Numbered from the stretch's first letter, positions 21,787 to 32,334 are shown. The stretch is DNA of 64,000 nt from Hysterangium stoloniferum (GCA_015178975.1 WHVD01000032.1:186001-250000), one strand, 5' to 3'. Translations and numbers: made by a program. The notes: generated by a model from the letters alone, not told the origin.

Positions 21787-22085
21787 TTAGATATTAACAA
21801 TATCCTGAAACAGTCCTACATCCAATTATTCCCTGATAGTCTACCTTTTGAGGATCTTCCTAAACATACACAACTATTTCAAGACCTACTAAAGCACTTG
21901 TAGTATATACAGTATAGCTAGGTACTACCATTCTCTGGCACCACCATAGATGTTGACAAAGAAGCCATTGGATTACTTGAACATGAAATGTTTCAAACTT
22001 CAAAAGCAGCAGGGTCTGCTGGTCTTCAATAATGGAGATTGTATGTAGGTAATCATCAGAACAAATAGAGTCCATATTTTTTGTT
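21787..22085 (+). repeat. Diverged partial duplication of the Mutator-like 3' exons
   Basis: About 300 bp repeat the text of 21046-21330 (ATCCTGAAACAGTC, then TTTGAGGATCTTCC, GAAGCCATTGGATTACTTGA and GTAATCATCAGA) with many substitutions and small indels. It is a direct repeat lying downstream of the element stop and is not coding. Confidence 0.8.
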
Positions 22086-22111
22086 CCCTGCTCTTGGAAT
22101 GAAATCCTTGA

Positions 22112-22139
22112 CCCTAACCCTAACCCTAACCCTAACCCC
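22112..22139. repeat. Interstitial telomere-type repeat
   Basis: Four perfect CCCTAA units are followed by CCCCTAA. TTAGGG is the usual fungal telomere unit. The array is short and internal, directly after the duplicated Mutator-like fragment. Confidence 0.85.
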
Positions 22140-22258
22140 TAATGTGTTTTCTGTACATAATTTTCATTTAAAGAGCATATAGCACAATATAGAGCATTTG
22201 ACATAAAGTATTTGACATTTTCTAGAGCCTCTGTGATCCACAAGTAAAGTTCTTTCAG

Positions 22259-22339
22259 TGTCGCGGCAGTTCCTTCCTAATTAGGAAGTGCCATGACAAC
22301 TGCGCAAAATTACCCAATTAGGAAGGAACTGCTGCGACA
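22259..22339. mobile_element. 81-bp inverted-repeat element
   Basis: 24-bp arms starting TGTCGCGGCAGTTCC and ending CTAATT are inverted around a 33-bp centre with one mismatch. It resembles a miniature inverted-repeat element or a foldback end. No clear target duplication was found. Confidence 0.55.
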
Positions 22340-22899
22340 TACAGGTTTTTTGTGTAAACCTAGAACCCATGTCATTTAAAAGTTATATTTTGTTATTTTT
22401 GGACTCTGTTATGTATTTCTAAGTTTTTTCCAATTTTTAAACAATTTCCCCTAACAAATTGCGAAAACAAATATTCAAATGTAATTATATTGCGACGATT
22501 AAATTGTACAATATTTGTTTGATTTATCCTGAATTTATACAATTTATTTTGTATTTTTATCTAATAAATTGAGCAAGTAATTGAATTTCTACTTTTTATT
22601 CTTTTTTGATTAATATGTCGGCGACTCAGCGCTTATTCACAACGCGCGAGTAATCATGTGACATTCACATGATATTTCAAACTCCGACGCCGACAAAACG
22701 CGATTTGAAATACTCGCGCATTATCAAGGCGAAATATATATATTTTTATATTATTATAATAAAATATTATATTTATAACTAACTAAAAGTAAATATAATA
22801 ATTATATAATAATATAAAACCGGCCTGGCGTTTATTACACGGCGCGCGGGAAAATCGTCACAACGAGTGACAACCATCATAACAGGTGACAGTTGTCAC

Positions 22900-22990
22900 A
22901 AAGGCGCGCGACGGTCACAGAGGCGTGCGACAGTCACAGAGGCGCGCGACGGTCACAGAGGCGCGCGACTGTCACAACGCGTGACAGTCA
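22900..22990. repeat. GC-rich tandem repeat in the palindrome arm
   Basis: About four units of an 18-bp motif, GGCGCGCGACGGTCACAGA-like, alternate in an otherwise AT-rich arm. The mirror copy lies at 25796-25886. The short open frames here come from the repeat and are not considered genes. Confidence 0.8.
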
Positions 22991-23322
22991 CAAGACGCGA
23001 AGGGTGTCATGCGCGCGCACAGGCGCGAGAGCATTATGTCATCATATATGCTACTGCAACAAAAACAGGAAACTCTCTGGAACATTCCAGTGGCTTCCAA
23101 TGGAACATTAGTTAATAGGTACTAATATTAGATAGAATATTGTAGAATATTCTATAAAATTCTACAATGTTCCATTATGCCAAGAATATTCTATAGTGTC
23201 TTAGAAGTAGTTAGAACCTTCCACAATGCTCTAGAAAATTCTAGAAAATTCTAAATGACATCACTCCTCCCAGAATGACATCATTAAATCTTCTAGAATC
23301 TTCTAAATGTCTCAGACTAAAA

Positions 23323-23358
23323 TGTATATAAGGAGCTCAGCTCCAGCCTTGAATAAAA
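23323..23358 (+). promoter_or_regulatory. TATA box and AATAAA of the left arm
   Basis: GTATATAAGG near 23324 is followed about 28 bp later by AATAAA. This is the usual U3/R arrangement of an LTR. The mirror copy serves the minus strand near 25430-25463, so the two promoters point towards each other across the centre. Confidence 0.55.
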
Positions 23359-23414
23359 AATCAATCAATCATATTATCATATCATCTCACCACATCTGTG
23401 TGTGTCACTGCAGC

Positions 23415-23800
23415 AAGCAGGCTACTCCACCCCTATCTGGGCAGTTGGATATCTAATTCCACCTCTATCTGAGCTGTTGGAAACCCTTGCCACCTCTATC
23501 AGAGTTGTTGGCCCAATCAGATCCCTTGTCACCTCAATCTGAGCTGTTGACTGATCTGCTGTTCTCCTGTCACCTCAATCTGAGTTGTTGACTTTTGTTC
23601 CCCCTTGCCACTTCTTAATTGAATAGTTGGCTATCTTTTATATATTATTTCCACCTCAGTTAGAGTAGTTGGTTATCAATCAATAATATATAAATAATTT
23701 TATACTATAGTCACCTCTTAATTGAGTATTGATTATTAGTTTTCTTTACATTGTTATTTGTAGTTTAAGACTTCAGTCACCTCTAGTTGAGTAATTTGAC
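23415..23800. repeat. Degenerate tandem array in the palindrome arm
   Basis: Eight or nine units share CCACCTC, a short A/T spacer, TGAG and GTTGG or GTTGA, with irregular spacing of about 40-75 bp. The short CTC..GAG inversion inside each unit recurs. The mirror copy lies at about 24986-25371. Confidence 0.6.
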
Positions 23801-24372
23801 TGTTTATTGCATTACAAATAATCCCTGTTCTATTGTTCATTCATTGTGAATCAGTAAAGCATATTCACATAAACAAATACTGAGAATATCCTTGCAGAAT
23901 CCTTAAGACTACATTAAGATCCTGATAAGTTAATATCACAGTAGACCTTGTAGGTTAGTGTAAATAAAGCATATATTAGCCAAATAGTGTTTTATTCTAT
24001 ATCTAATCTTTTGACCCGTTTATAAATATTTTTACTGTTTGACAAATAGTATAAAATATATATAAACTAGCTAGCATTGAAGTTAAATCTAGCTTCGGAA
24101 TCAGTAAATTGTTATTCTTGTTTTAGTAGTTGTTATCACAGAAAAAGAACAAGCTTGCACAAGCAGCTCTCAAAACCTTCTTTGCGAAGTAGGGTGCATA
24201 TATTCAAGTAAACTCTTGACTTCAGAGGTTCTAAGTCTATTTAGGCTGCCACTGATTAATATCAAATACTTAAATTATTTTACCTTGTAGTGAATTGAGT
24301 ATTTGCACATTTTGATAGAGCATTGGACTCCTTTTTCGGAAAATAGTATTAAAATAAGGCTAATACATTACA

Positions 24373-24413
24373 ACGAAAGGTCCTGGGTTCAATTCCCAGA
24401 ACGTCCACCAATT
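24373..24413 (-). promoter_or_regulatory. Palindrome centre: tRNA 3' half in primer-binding position
   Basis: On the plus strand the 41 bp contain a perfect T-arm (CTGGG, loop TTCAATT, CCCAG), an acceptor strand AACGTCC, a discriminator A and CCA at 24408-24410. Read on the minus strand, the right LTR ends ATTACA, then AAT, then TGGTGGACGTTCTGGG, exactly where a tRNA primer site belongs. Similarity to tRNA continues for about 37 nt into CCTTTCG and then meets the end of the inverted left LTR after one base. A CCA encoded in DNA suggests the sequence was copied from a mature tRNA. The amino-acid identity could not be assigned. Confidence 0.65.
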
Positions 24414-26379
24414 TGTAATGTATTAGCCTTATTTTAATACTATTTTCCGAAAAAGGAGTCCAATGCTCTATCAAAATGTGCAAATACTCAATTCACTACA
24501 AGGTAAAATAATTTAAGTATTTGATATTAATCAGTGGCAGCCTAAATAGACTTAGAACCTCTGAAGTCAAGAGTTTACTTGAATATATGCACCCTACTTC
24601 GCAAAGAAGGTTTTGAGAGCTGCTTGTGCAAGCTTGTTCTTTTTCTGTGATAACAACTACTAAAACAAGAATAACAATTTACTGATTCCGAAGCTAGATT
24701 TAACTTCAATGCTAGCTAGTTTATATATATTTTATACTATTTGTCAAACAGTAAAAATATTTATAAACGGGTCAAAAGATTAGATATAGAATAAAACACT
24801 ATTTGGCTAATATATGCTTTATTTACACTAACCTACAAGGTCTACTGTGATATTAACTTATCAGGATCTTAATGTAGTCTTAAGGATTCTGCAAGGATAT
24901 TCTCAGTATTTGTTTATGTGAATATGCTTTACTGATTCACAATGAATGAACAATAGAACAGGGATTATTTGTAATGCAATAAACAGTCAAATTACTCAAC
25001 TAGAGGTGACTGAAGTCTTAAACTACAAATAACAATGTAAAGAAAACTAATAATCAATACTCAATTAAGAGGTGACTATAGTATAAAATTATTTATATAT
25101 TATTGATTGATAACCAACTACTCTAACTGAGGTGGAAATAATATATAAAAGATAGCCAACTATTCAATTAAGAAGTGGCAAGGGGGAACAAAAGTCAACA
25201 ACTCAGATTGAGGTGACAGGAGAACAGCAGATCAGTCAACAGCTCAGATTGAGGTGACAAGGGATCTGATTGGGCCAACAACTCTGATAGAGGTGGCAAG
25301 GGTTTCCAACAGCTCAGATAGAGGTGGAATTAGATATCCAACTGCCCAGATAGGGGTGGAGTAGCCTGCTTGCTGCAGTGACACACACAGATGTGGTGAG
25401 ATGATATGATAATATGATTGATTGATTTTTTATTCAAGGCTGGAGCTGAGCTCCTTATATACATTTTAGTCTGAGACATTTAGAAGATTCTAGAAGATTT
25501 AATGATGTCATTCTGGGAGGAGTGATGTCATTTAGAATTTTCTAGAATTTTCTAGAGCATTGTGGAAGGTTCTAACTACTTCTAAGACACTATAGAATAT
25601 TCTTGGCATAATGGAACATTGTAGAATTTTATAGAATATTCTACAATATTCTATCTAATATTAGTACCTATTAACTAATGTTCCATTGGAAGCCACTGGA
25701 ATGTTCCAGAGAGTTTCCTGTTTTTGTTGCAGTAGCATATATGATGACATAATGCTCTCGCGCCTGTGCGCGCGCATGACACCCTTCGCGTCTTGTGACT
25801 GTCACGCGTTGTGACAGTCGCGCGCCTCTGTGACCGTCGCGCGCCTCTGTGACTGTCGCACGCCTCTGTGACCGTCGCGCGCCTTTGTGACAACTGTCAC
25901 CTGTTATGATGGTTGTCACTCGTTGTGACGATTTTCCCGCGCGCCGTGTAATAAACGCCAGGCCGGTTTTATATTATTATATAATTATTATATTTACTTT
26001 TAGTTAGTTATAAATATAATATTTTATTATAATAATATAAAAATATATATATTTCGCCTTGATAATGCGCGAGTATTTCAAATCGCGTTTTGTCGGCGTC
26101 GGAGTTTGAAATATCATGTGAATGTCACATGATTACTCGCGCGTTGTGAATAAGCGCTGAGTCGCCGACATATTAATCAAAAAAGAATAAAAAGTAGAAA
26201 TTCAATTACTTGCTCAATTTATTAGATAAAAATACAAAATAAATTGTATAAATTCAGGATAAATCAAACAAATATTGTACAATTTAATCGTCGCAATATA
26301 ATTACATTTGAATATTTGTTTTCGCAATTTGTTAGGGGAAATTGTTTAAAAATTGGAAAAAACTTAGAAATACATAACA
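24414..26379 (-). repeat. Right LTR-like arm of the palindrome
   Basis: This is the exact mirror of the left arm. Its minus-strand end at 24414 borders the primer-site-like centre. Its outer end adjoins the duplication GACTC at 26380-26384. Confidence 0.7.
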
Positions 26380-26384
26380 GACTC

Positions 26385-26975
26385 TAATAGGTTGATTTGA
26401 GACTCAATATTGCTCAAGGAAGGACTAAAATTAAGGATGTGCCAATTAAGTAGTGCCCAAGATATATTTCACCAGGAAATTGTACACTAGATATGATATT
26501 TATCATGTTTTGATGCTCTAATATCAAATATAATTGTATTTTTGTGAATTTCCAACACAAATTTGAACAAGTATCTACTTGTTTTGAAAAAAAAAAACAT
26601 GTCGTGGCACTAGCCCGGCAGCGTGACACCCTGCACGGCACTTTCCTATAGCCCGGAGAACAGCCTTCCCTTGATTTAATTTGGAGAAGTGCACAGCCCC
26701 ATCGTGTCAGCCACCGAGAGGAACTTGGCTTGTTACACTATAGGTCTGGCTTTCAGGAAAACATTGCGGGGGTTTATTGTAAAACCAGATGGAATAAACC
26801 ATGAATACTCGAAGAGCTCAGTTGAATCTGTAGGCAGCTGCGACAAGGTTGATAAACAGATGTGTGTACTGTTGAAATTGGTGATGAGAACACTCTCTTT
26901 CCTAGGGGCAGTTTACCCATTTCTTCAATTTTTCATATGAAGATGCTAATTGTGGACCATGCATTCTGAGACTAA
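26385..26975. other. Repeat-derived intergenic stretch
   Basis: No gene was recognised. Positions about 26866-26975 recur inverted at about 54890-55010 (CTAGGGGCAGTT, CATTTC, then GATGCTAATTGTGGACCATG), so at least part is a dispersed repeat, perhaps an element end. A run of A and GC-rich CGGCACT-type motifs lies at 26588-26660. Confidence 0.5.
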
Positions 26976-27468
26976 GGAGGATATCTGAAAACTATTAAGT
27001 ATACCAAATTCTAATATACTCTAAAGGTCATCTAAACATCTGGGATGTGATTCAAACATAATTTGGTTTTTAAAAATTTCAAAAAGTTTTAAACTCTCTC
27101 ATACATTACAAACTAAAGAATCTTTATGGACATGAGTAGACAATAAAAAAAATTTAATACTTTGAAACACTAATACTTTTAAAAAATACATACCTTTAGA
27201 TAGTCTATTCCATGCATATGTATAGCATTGGCACCTCTAAATACATATGTATTACTTTGGAATGGATCTGTCAATCTGAACAGATTTCTACTTGATTCAA
27301 CATACCCAGAATATATAGGTGATTTCACCCAACTAAGAAAGTCACAGGACAAAAAAATTTCCAATGACATCTCACATATTTTACTGGGAAATAACGACAG
27401 TTTAACTTTTGAAAAACAAATTACTAACAAATGTATTAGCAAGTATTTACATAACTTGGAAAGCTATT
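26976..27468 (-). repeat. About 490-bp dispersed repeat, copy 1, with a possible coding exon
   Basis: It starts GGATATCTGAAAACTATTAAG and ends near ACATAACTTGGAAA. A copy at 29082-29569 is collinear with scattered substitutions. On the minus strand both copies keep an open exon (FLSWVKSPIY, SRNLFRLTDPFQSNTY, IHMHG) ending DYLK before a donor-like AAG/GTATGT or GTATCT. The family is not recognised. Confidence 0.7.
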
Positions 27469-27479
27469 CAATGGGTCAA

Positions 27480-29079
27480 TGTTGTGGAGTTTTTGATTTT
27501 GTACATGTTACGTATGACTGAATAAAATCTTGAATATCTTGTTGGAGCATAGCCAAAAGAAATCTCAATATATTGTTCAATATGTTTTCATTTGACTGAA
27601 ATGACCTGTGGTAATATGATCATGTCTTGATTGAAGATTTCAAAGTCAAATATTTTGGTAATGTAAATTCTGTTTCAGAAACATAAAAAGTCTTGTTTGT
27701 TCTGTTGCCAATCTTCCTCAGTACTGTCAGAAATCTGTTGAATTTTGTCAAGAGTAAATTGATCTTCTTTTTGAGCTTTGAATATATCTTTCAATAGTTG
27801 ACCTGTATCCATAATAAGAGTAGCTTTTCTGGCTATTGGAAGATAATATGTTGCATGTAAGGAAGCTTTGATTTATTCATTCGTAAATACCAATCAAAGA
27901 TTAGTCAGATTCTTTTTTGAGTAGTCAGGTTCATTTGGATAAACATCATTTCTTCTTGAAAAAACATCTGTTTTCAAATTTAGTTTTCCCAGTCAAAATC
28001 GAATAATTAGATTGAAAGTCGATAAATATTCTGCCCATCGAGCTTGTCATCGAGACAAAATTCGAGTTGTTGCAAAATACTCGAGATTCTTGTGATCCAT
28101 CAAAACTTCAATTGGTTCTTTTGTTCCTTTGAAATAATGTCGCCAAATTTTGAAAGACTCGAATATTGCCAATAATTCTTTGTCGTAAGTATCGTAATTG
28201 ATTTCAGAGGTCAAAAGAGTTCTTGAATGATAAGCAACTGGATGAATTTTGTTATCAGGAGTCTGCATAGAAAATATTGAAGCTATGGCATGATCAGAAG
28301 CATCAGTTTCGAGTATAGGTTTATAATCTGGATTCCAATGAATTAAACCAGAGCTTAGTAAATTCTTTTTTCAAATAGTTAAATGCATGTTGGCATTTTT
28401 CATCAAAATGCCATTGAACCTTTTTTTGAGTAAGTCGAGTCAATGGTAAAACAATTTCAGAATAACTTGGAATAAATCTTCAATAGAAATTTGCAAATCC
28501 TAAAAATAATTGAATGTCATGGACTTTTTGTGGTTTGGGCCAATCTTGAATAACTTTGATTTTTTCTTGATCCATATATACACCTTGAGGAGAAATAACA
28601 TATCCTAAACATTCAACACTGCTTTTGTGAAATTCACATTTTTTGGGTTTTACAAATAATTGATTTTGTTGAAGCCATTGAAGAACTTCTCAAACATGTC
28701 ATAAATGTTCTGCGAGATTGTCAGAAAATATTAATATGTTGTCAAGATAGATAATTACCCAAATATCAAGTAAATCTGAAAATATTTCATTCATTAATTG
28801 TTGCAAAGTTGCTGGAGCGTTGCATAGTCCAAAAGGCATAACCAAATATTTGAAAGATCCATATCAAGTCCAAAAGGCTGTTTTCCATTTGTCACCTGGA
28901 GCAATCCTAACTAAATTATAGATGCCTCAGAGATTGATTTTCGTAAAATATTTCACTGTTCAAAGTCAATCCAAAGGATCAGGAATTAAAGGAAGTGGAT
29001 ATCGATTTTTTCAAGTAATTTTATTAAGTCCTCGATAGTCAACACAAAGTCATAGGCTTCCGTCTTTTTTCTTGGAGGA
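27480..29079 (-). pseudogene. Gypsy B pol fragment: RT and RNase H
   Basis: On the minus strand the text runs from KKDGSL and CVDYRGLNKIT through [18 protein letters not shown] and [11 protein letters not shown] to an RNase H domain (LETDASDHAIASI, SEINYDTYDKELLAIFESFK, ARWAEYLSTFN). Integrase is absent because homology stops at the repeat near 27480. Stops are frequent, mainly TGA where CGA is expected, and frames shift. The RT catalytic box reads YLDN. It was separated from its 5' half by the repeat at 29082 and by Tc1/mariner element 2. Confidence 0.85.
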
Positions 29080-29569
29080 TATCTGAAAACTATTAAGTAT
29101 ACCAAATTCTAATATACTCTAAAGGTCATTTGAACATCTGGGATGTGATTCAAACATAATTTGGTTTTTAAAACTTTCAAAAAGTTTTAAACTCTCTTGT
29201 ACATTATAAACTAAAGAATCTTTCCAGACATGAGTAGACAATAAAAAAAATTAGTAGTTTGAAACACTAATACTTTTAAAAAATAGATACCTTTAGATAG
29301 TCCATTCCATGCATATGTATATCATTGGCACCTCTAGATACATATGTATTACTTTGGAATGGATCTGTTAATCTGAACAGATTTCTACTTGATTCAACAT
29401 ACCCAGGATATATAGGTGATTTCACCCAACTAAGAAAGCCACAGGACAAAAAATTTCCAATTATATATCACACACTTTACTAGGAAATAACTACAGTTTA
29501 GCTTTTAAAAAACAAATTAACAACAAAAGTATTAGCAAGTATTTACATAACTTGGAAAACCATATACAA
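29080..29569 (-). repeat. About 490-bp dispersed repeat, copy 2
   Basis: Collinear with copy 1 at 26976-27468. It interrupts the reverse transcriptase of gypsy B just after KKDGSL-type text. About 160 bp of unrelated AT-rich DNA follow before the Tc1/mariner element. Confidence 0.75.
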
Positions 29570-29731
29570 TAGGTTCTATTAATTGACTCTGAATTGTTTA
29601 GGATGTAATATGGAGAATTGTTTCTTATGGTTGGTGGCTAACAATATAATAGTCTCAGAATAGATACTGCTACATATTTAAAGATGGAGTTTTGTAGCAA
29701 TTTTGCTTTTATTAGTAAACATTTGATATTA

Positions 29732-31326
29732 CAGTGACTCAAAAAACCCTTCCAATGTTTGGTACTTCAGATGTATATCCTTGATACTCAGAGGAGAAAA
29801 TTGCCAAAATATCAAAAGTATTTGTGAATATGCTCTATCATATCTAGATTGTTGAAATACAATGCCATTACATAAGCTCCAAATATGGAAATACTACAAA
29901 TATATATATACAGGAGACTCATTGGAAGGGTTTTTTGGCTGACAACTCTGACCCACAAAACTACTAATATTCAGTACTTAGTATGGCTGTCCTTTGCCTT
30001 CAACACACCTGCAACCCTTCTAGGCATACTCTCAATCAAATTCTGACACACCTCTACATCAATCTTGTTCCACTCCTCCTCCACCCTCTCCCACAACTCC
30101 AGTATCCCTTAGCCTCCTCTTTTTATGATCCCACAAGTATTCAATGGGGTTGAGGTCTGGAAACTGTGCTGGCCATGAGAGGATATTAAAAATCATTATC
30201 TTGAAACCAAGTCTGGGCCTTCTTGCAGGTGTGTTCAGAGTCATGATCTTGCTGAAAGATGACATTACCCACATATTTTCCATAATAGCTGAGGCTGGCT
30301 TGAAGATTCTCCTCCATAATCTTGAGATAAAGGTACCCATCCATCCTCTCATCTATCTTGAAAGAATACCCAGGTCCTTCCCACAGCATGTAGCCCCATA
30401 ATATCACAAATCCATCTCCAAACCTCACAAAAAGTCCCTTCCAATGAGTCTCCTATATATAAATATTTGTAGTATTTCCATATTTGGAGCTTATGTAATC
30501 GCACTGTATTTCCATAATATAGATATGATAGAGCATATTCAAAAATATCTTTGATATTTTTGCATTTTTATTCTCTGAGTTATCAGGGATGTAAATCTGA
30601 AGTACCAAACATTGGAAAGGTTATTGAGGCACCCCCAACCATATTGAGACTATTGCACACAGTTTGGGTACAGATGGACTGGTTGGTGACATTCTTAAGA
30701 GCTTTGGCCACATCAAAAGCAGTGTCAGCCTTCCCAGAGCTGATGAGATGCTGTGCATAGTGAATATTGGTAGGGGAAAGCTTGGAGGGGTGACCACCAA
30801 TGGACTTAGAGAGAGATGACAACAATGCTTGGAGTAAAGTCTAAAGACTGTGCCAATGCCATAACCAGTAGGAGCTGCAATGTGGCTTGGCCAGCATCAA
30901 GCAGTGAGAGGATATGATTCTGGCTGGCAAGAGACAAAGTGCACATTTTGGGAATTGGGACATTGCTAGTTGCTAAAGGCCATGTATTTATACTCCAGCA
31001 CAATGTGATCATGTGACATCATGTGACATCACATGATTTTGTTGATAGGACCCAGTTGGAGGTGAACAATCAACAAGGTCACATGACTATAAGTATTTAT
31101 AGTCATCAAGGCTGCTGGCCAAAAAACCCTTCCAATGAGTCTCCTGTATATATATATTTGTAGTATTTCCATATTTGGAGCTTATGTAATGAAATTGTAT
31201 TTCCACAATCTATATATGATAGAGCATGCTCAAAAATATTTGTGATAGTTCTGCATTTTTATCCTCTGAGTTATCAAGGATATACATCTGAAGTACCAAA
31301 CATTGGAAGGGTTTTTTAAGTCACTG
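29732..31326 (-). mobile_element. Tc1/mariner element 2, internally rearranged
   Basis: This 1595-bp element is bounded by TA duplications (29730-29731, 31327-31328). The roughly 210-bp terminal inverted repeats have outer motif CAGTGACTCAAAAAACCCTT and an inverted inner motif (CATTGGAAGGGTTTTTTGGC). An additional, third copy of the terminal repeat lies inside at 30429-30632. It replaces the middle of the transposase, so the element is non-autonomous. Confidence 0.88.
29990..31012 (-). pseudogene. Tc1/mariner transposase 2, missing its centre
   Basis: The N-terminal helix-turn-helix region is at 31012-30640 (SLASQNHILSLLDAGQ, GGHPSKLSPTNIHYAQHLIS). Reading then runs into the internal terminal-repeat copy. 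The C-terminal half at 30428-29990 has GYLYLKIMEENLQASL, FQQDHDSEHTCKKAQ and FPDLNPIEYLW, so the second Asp and the Glu remain. The segment with the first catalytic Asp (expected WSDETKI) is absent. Frameshifts are also present. Confidence 0.82.
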
Positions 31327-31329
31327 TAT

Positions 31330-32334
31330 AATGATTATGGACAATCTCCCTTGATGAATAAAATCGGTGTGCCGGCGGGAGATTGTGATGATCAAATAAA
31401 TTTCTTCGAAAGGTTTTCTTGGAGATATTCTCGTAGCACTTGAAGTTCTGTCTCGGATAATGAATAGATTGGTCCCATCAGTGGAGTAGTTCCTTCTTCT
31501 AATGGGATAGCGTGATCATAACTTTGATGTTAAGGTAAAGCTTCAGCTTCTTTTTTGTCAAAAATGTCCGAGAAATCGGAATATTCAGTCGGAATGTTCA
31601 GTATGTTGAATGAAGTCAAAGTCATAGTTTTTGCACCAGAGGCCTACAAGTCTTGAAAGATTCATCATGAATAAAGACCACAGAGGTTTGAGAATCTTTT
31701 GTTTTTGCAGCTCATAAGAATGTCTTCTGATTGACTATATTGATATTCAGATTAATAGTCTCAGATTTTGATTCTTCATGGATTTTCTCAGATGTAGATG
31801 AATGACTCACCAAGGTCAAAGCATGCTTCTCTTCTGATAACGTTTTGATTGATGATTGAATCAGTTCAGATTTGTCGAAGGTGTCAAAGTAGGTTCAAAC
31901 TATATACAGCCAGATTCCCAGTCAATTGCAGGATTGTATTGTTTCAGCCAGTTGAGTACTTGACAAGACGAGTCCAGATTGGTTAAGGAGAATTGTAATT
32001 CTTGAATTTGCCTGGATGGAAAATAAACTTGTAACATAGTCATATATGTAATTTGTCCTGATGTTGGAATTGATCCATTGATTAATTTCAATGATAATGA
32101 ATTTTTCAATTGGTTGAAAGGTAAATTGTTTTGTTGTGCAAATGTTTTGTCCATAAAAATATGACTAGATCCTGAATCAATTAATGCTTTTATTTTTGGA
32201 ATTTTCTTCAATTTAAGTTCAATAATTAAAGAATCAGAAATTGTTACCACTCGTAATATTACATAGGAATCTTTTTCAATGTGATTGAGTTTTCTTAGAT
32301 ACTCTTCACATGCCTGAAGAGTATCCCTTTTCAA
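31330..32334 (-). pseudogene. Gypsy B protease and start of RT
   Basis: The frame at 32334-31900 encodes an aspartic protease with KALIDSGSSHIFMD (catalytic DSG). Downstream text to 31330 includes [20 protein letters not shown] and SPAGTPILFI, the conserved entry to the reverse transcriptase. The Tc1/mariner element at 31326 splits the gene here. Several TGA codons interrupt. Confidence 0.8.

Larger units (their letters stand above)
22407..24372 (+). repeat. Left LTR-like arm of the palindrome
   Basis: The arm starts TGTTATGTA and ends TACATTACA, a short imperfect terminal inverted repeat typical of LTRs. The outer 450 bp are AT-rich, followed by GC-rich tandem units, a TATA box near 23325, AATAAA near 23352 and a degenerate repeat array at about 23415-23800. 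At 1966 bp it is a long LTR. Confidence 0.7.
22407..26379. mobile_element. 3973-bp palindrome: two inverted LTRs around a tRNA-derived centre
   Basis: Arms 22407-24373 and 24413-26379 are exact mirror images in every segment compared, with equal lengths of 1967 bp and no indel. The outer ends are TGTTATGTA and TACATAACA. The 5-bp duplication GACTC lies at 22402-22406 and 26380-26384, and flanking DNA differs on the two sides. Each arm has LTR hallmarks: TG..CA ends, a TATA box and AATAAA. The 41-bp centre carries a tRNA T-arm and CCA end positioned like a primer site. No protein gene is present. A transcript through both arms would form a roughly 2-kb hairpin. I know of no named element with this structure. 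Confidence 0.9.

Noticed and set aside
22867..23115. 82- and 72-codon frames mirrored at 25671-25919 as small genes
   Set aside because: They are built from the GC-rich tandem unit and exist twice only because of the palindrome. No domain or start context supports them.
23415..23800. CRISPR-like array
   Set aside because: Units are degenerate and spacing irregular, the sequence is eukaryotic, and the spacers are not unique inserts.
24314..24345. D-arm-like text GATAGAGCATTGGACTCC before the centre as the 5' half of an intron-containing tRNA
   Set aside because: No acceptor strand GGACGTT precedes it, and the anticodon stem does not pair with the 3' half at standard spacing. It also occurs in the mirrored arm, so it belong to the LTR end.
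22407..26379. Palindrome as a pure assembly or inverted-read artefact
   Set aside because: The outer flanks differ, a 5-bp duplication is present and the centre has a meaningful primer-site layout. An artefact cannot be fully excluded without reads.
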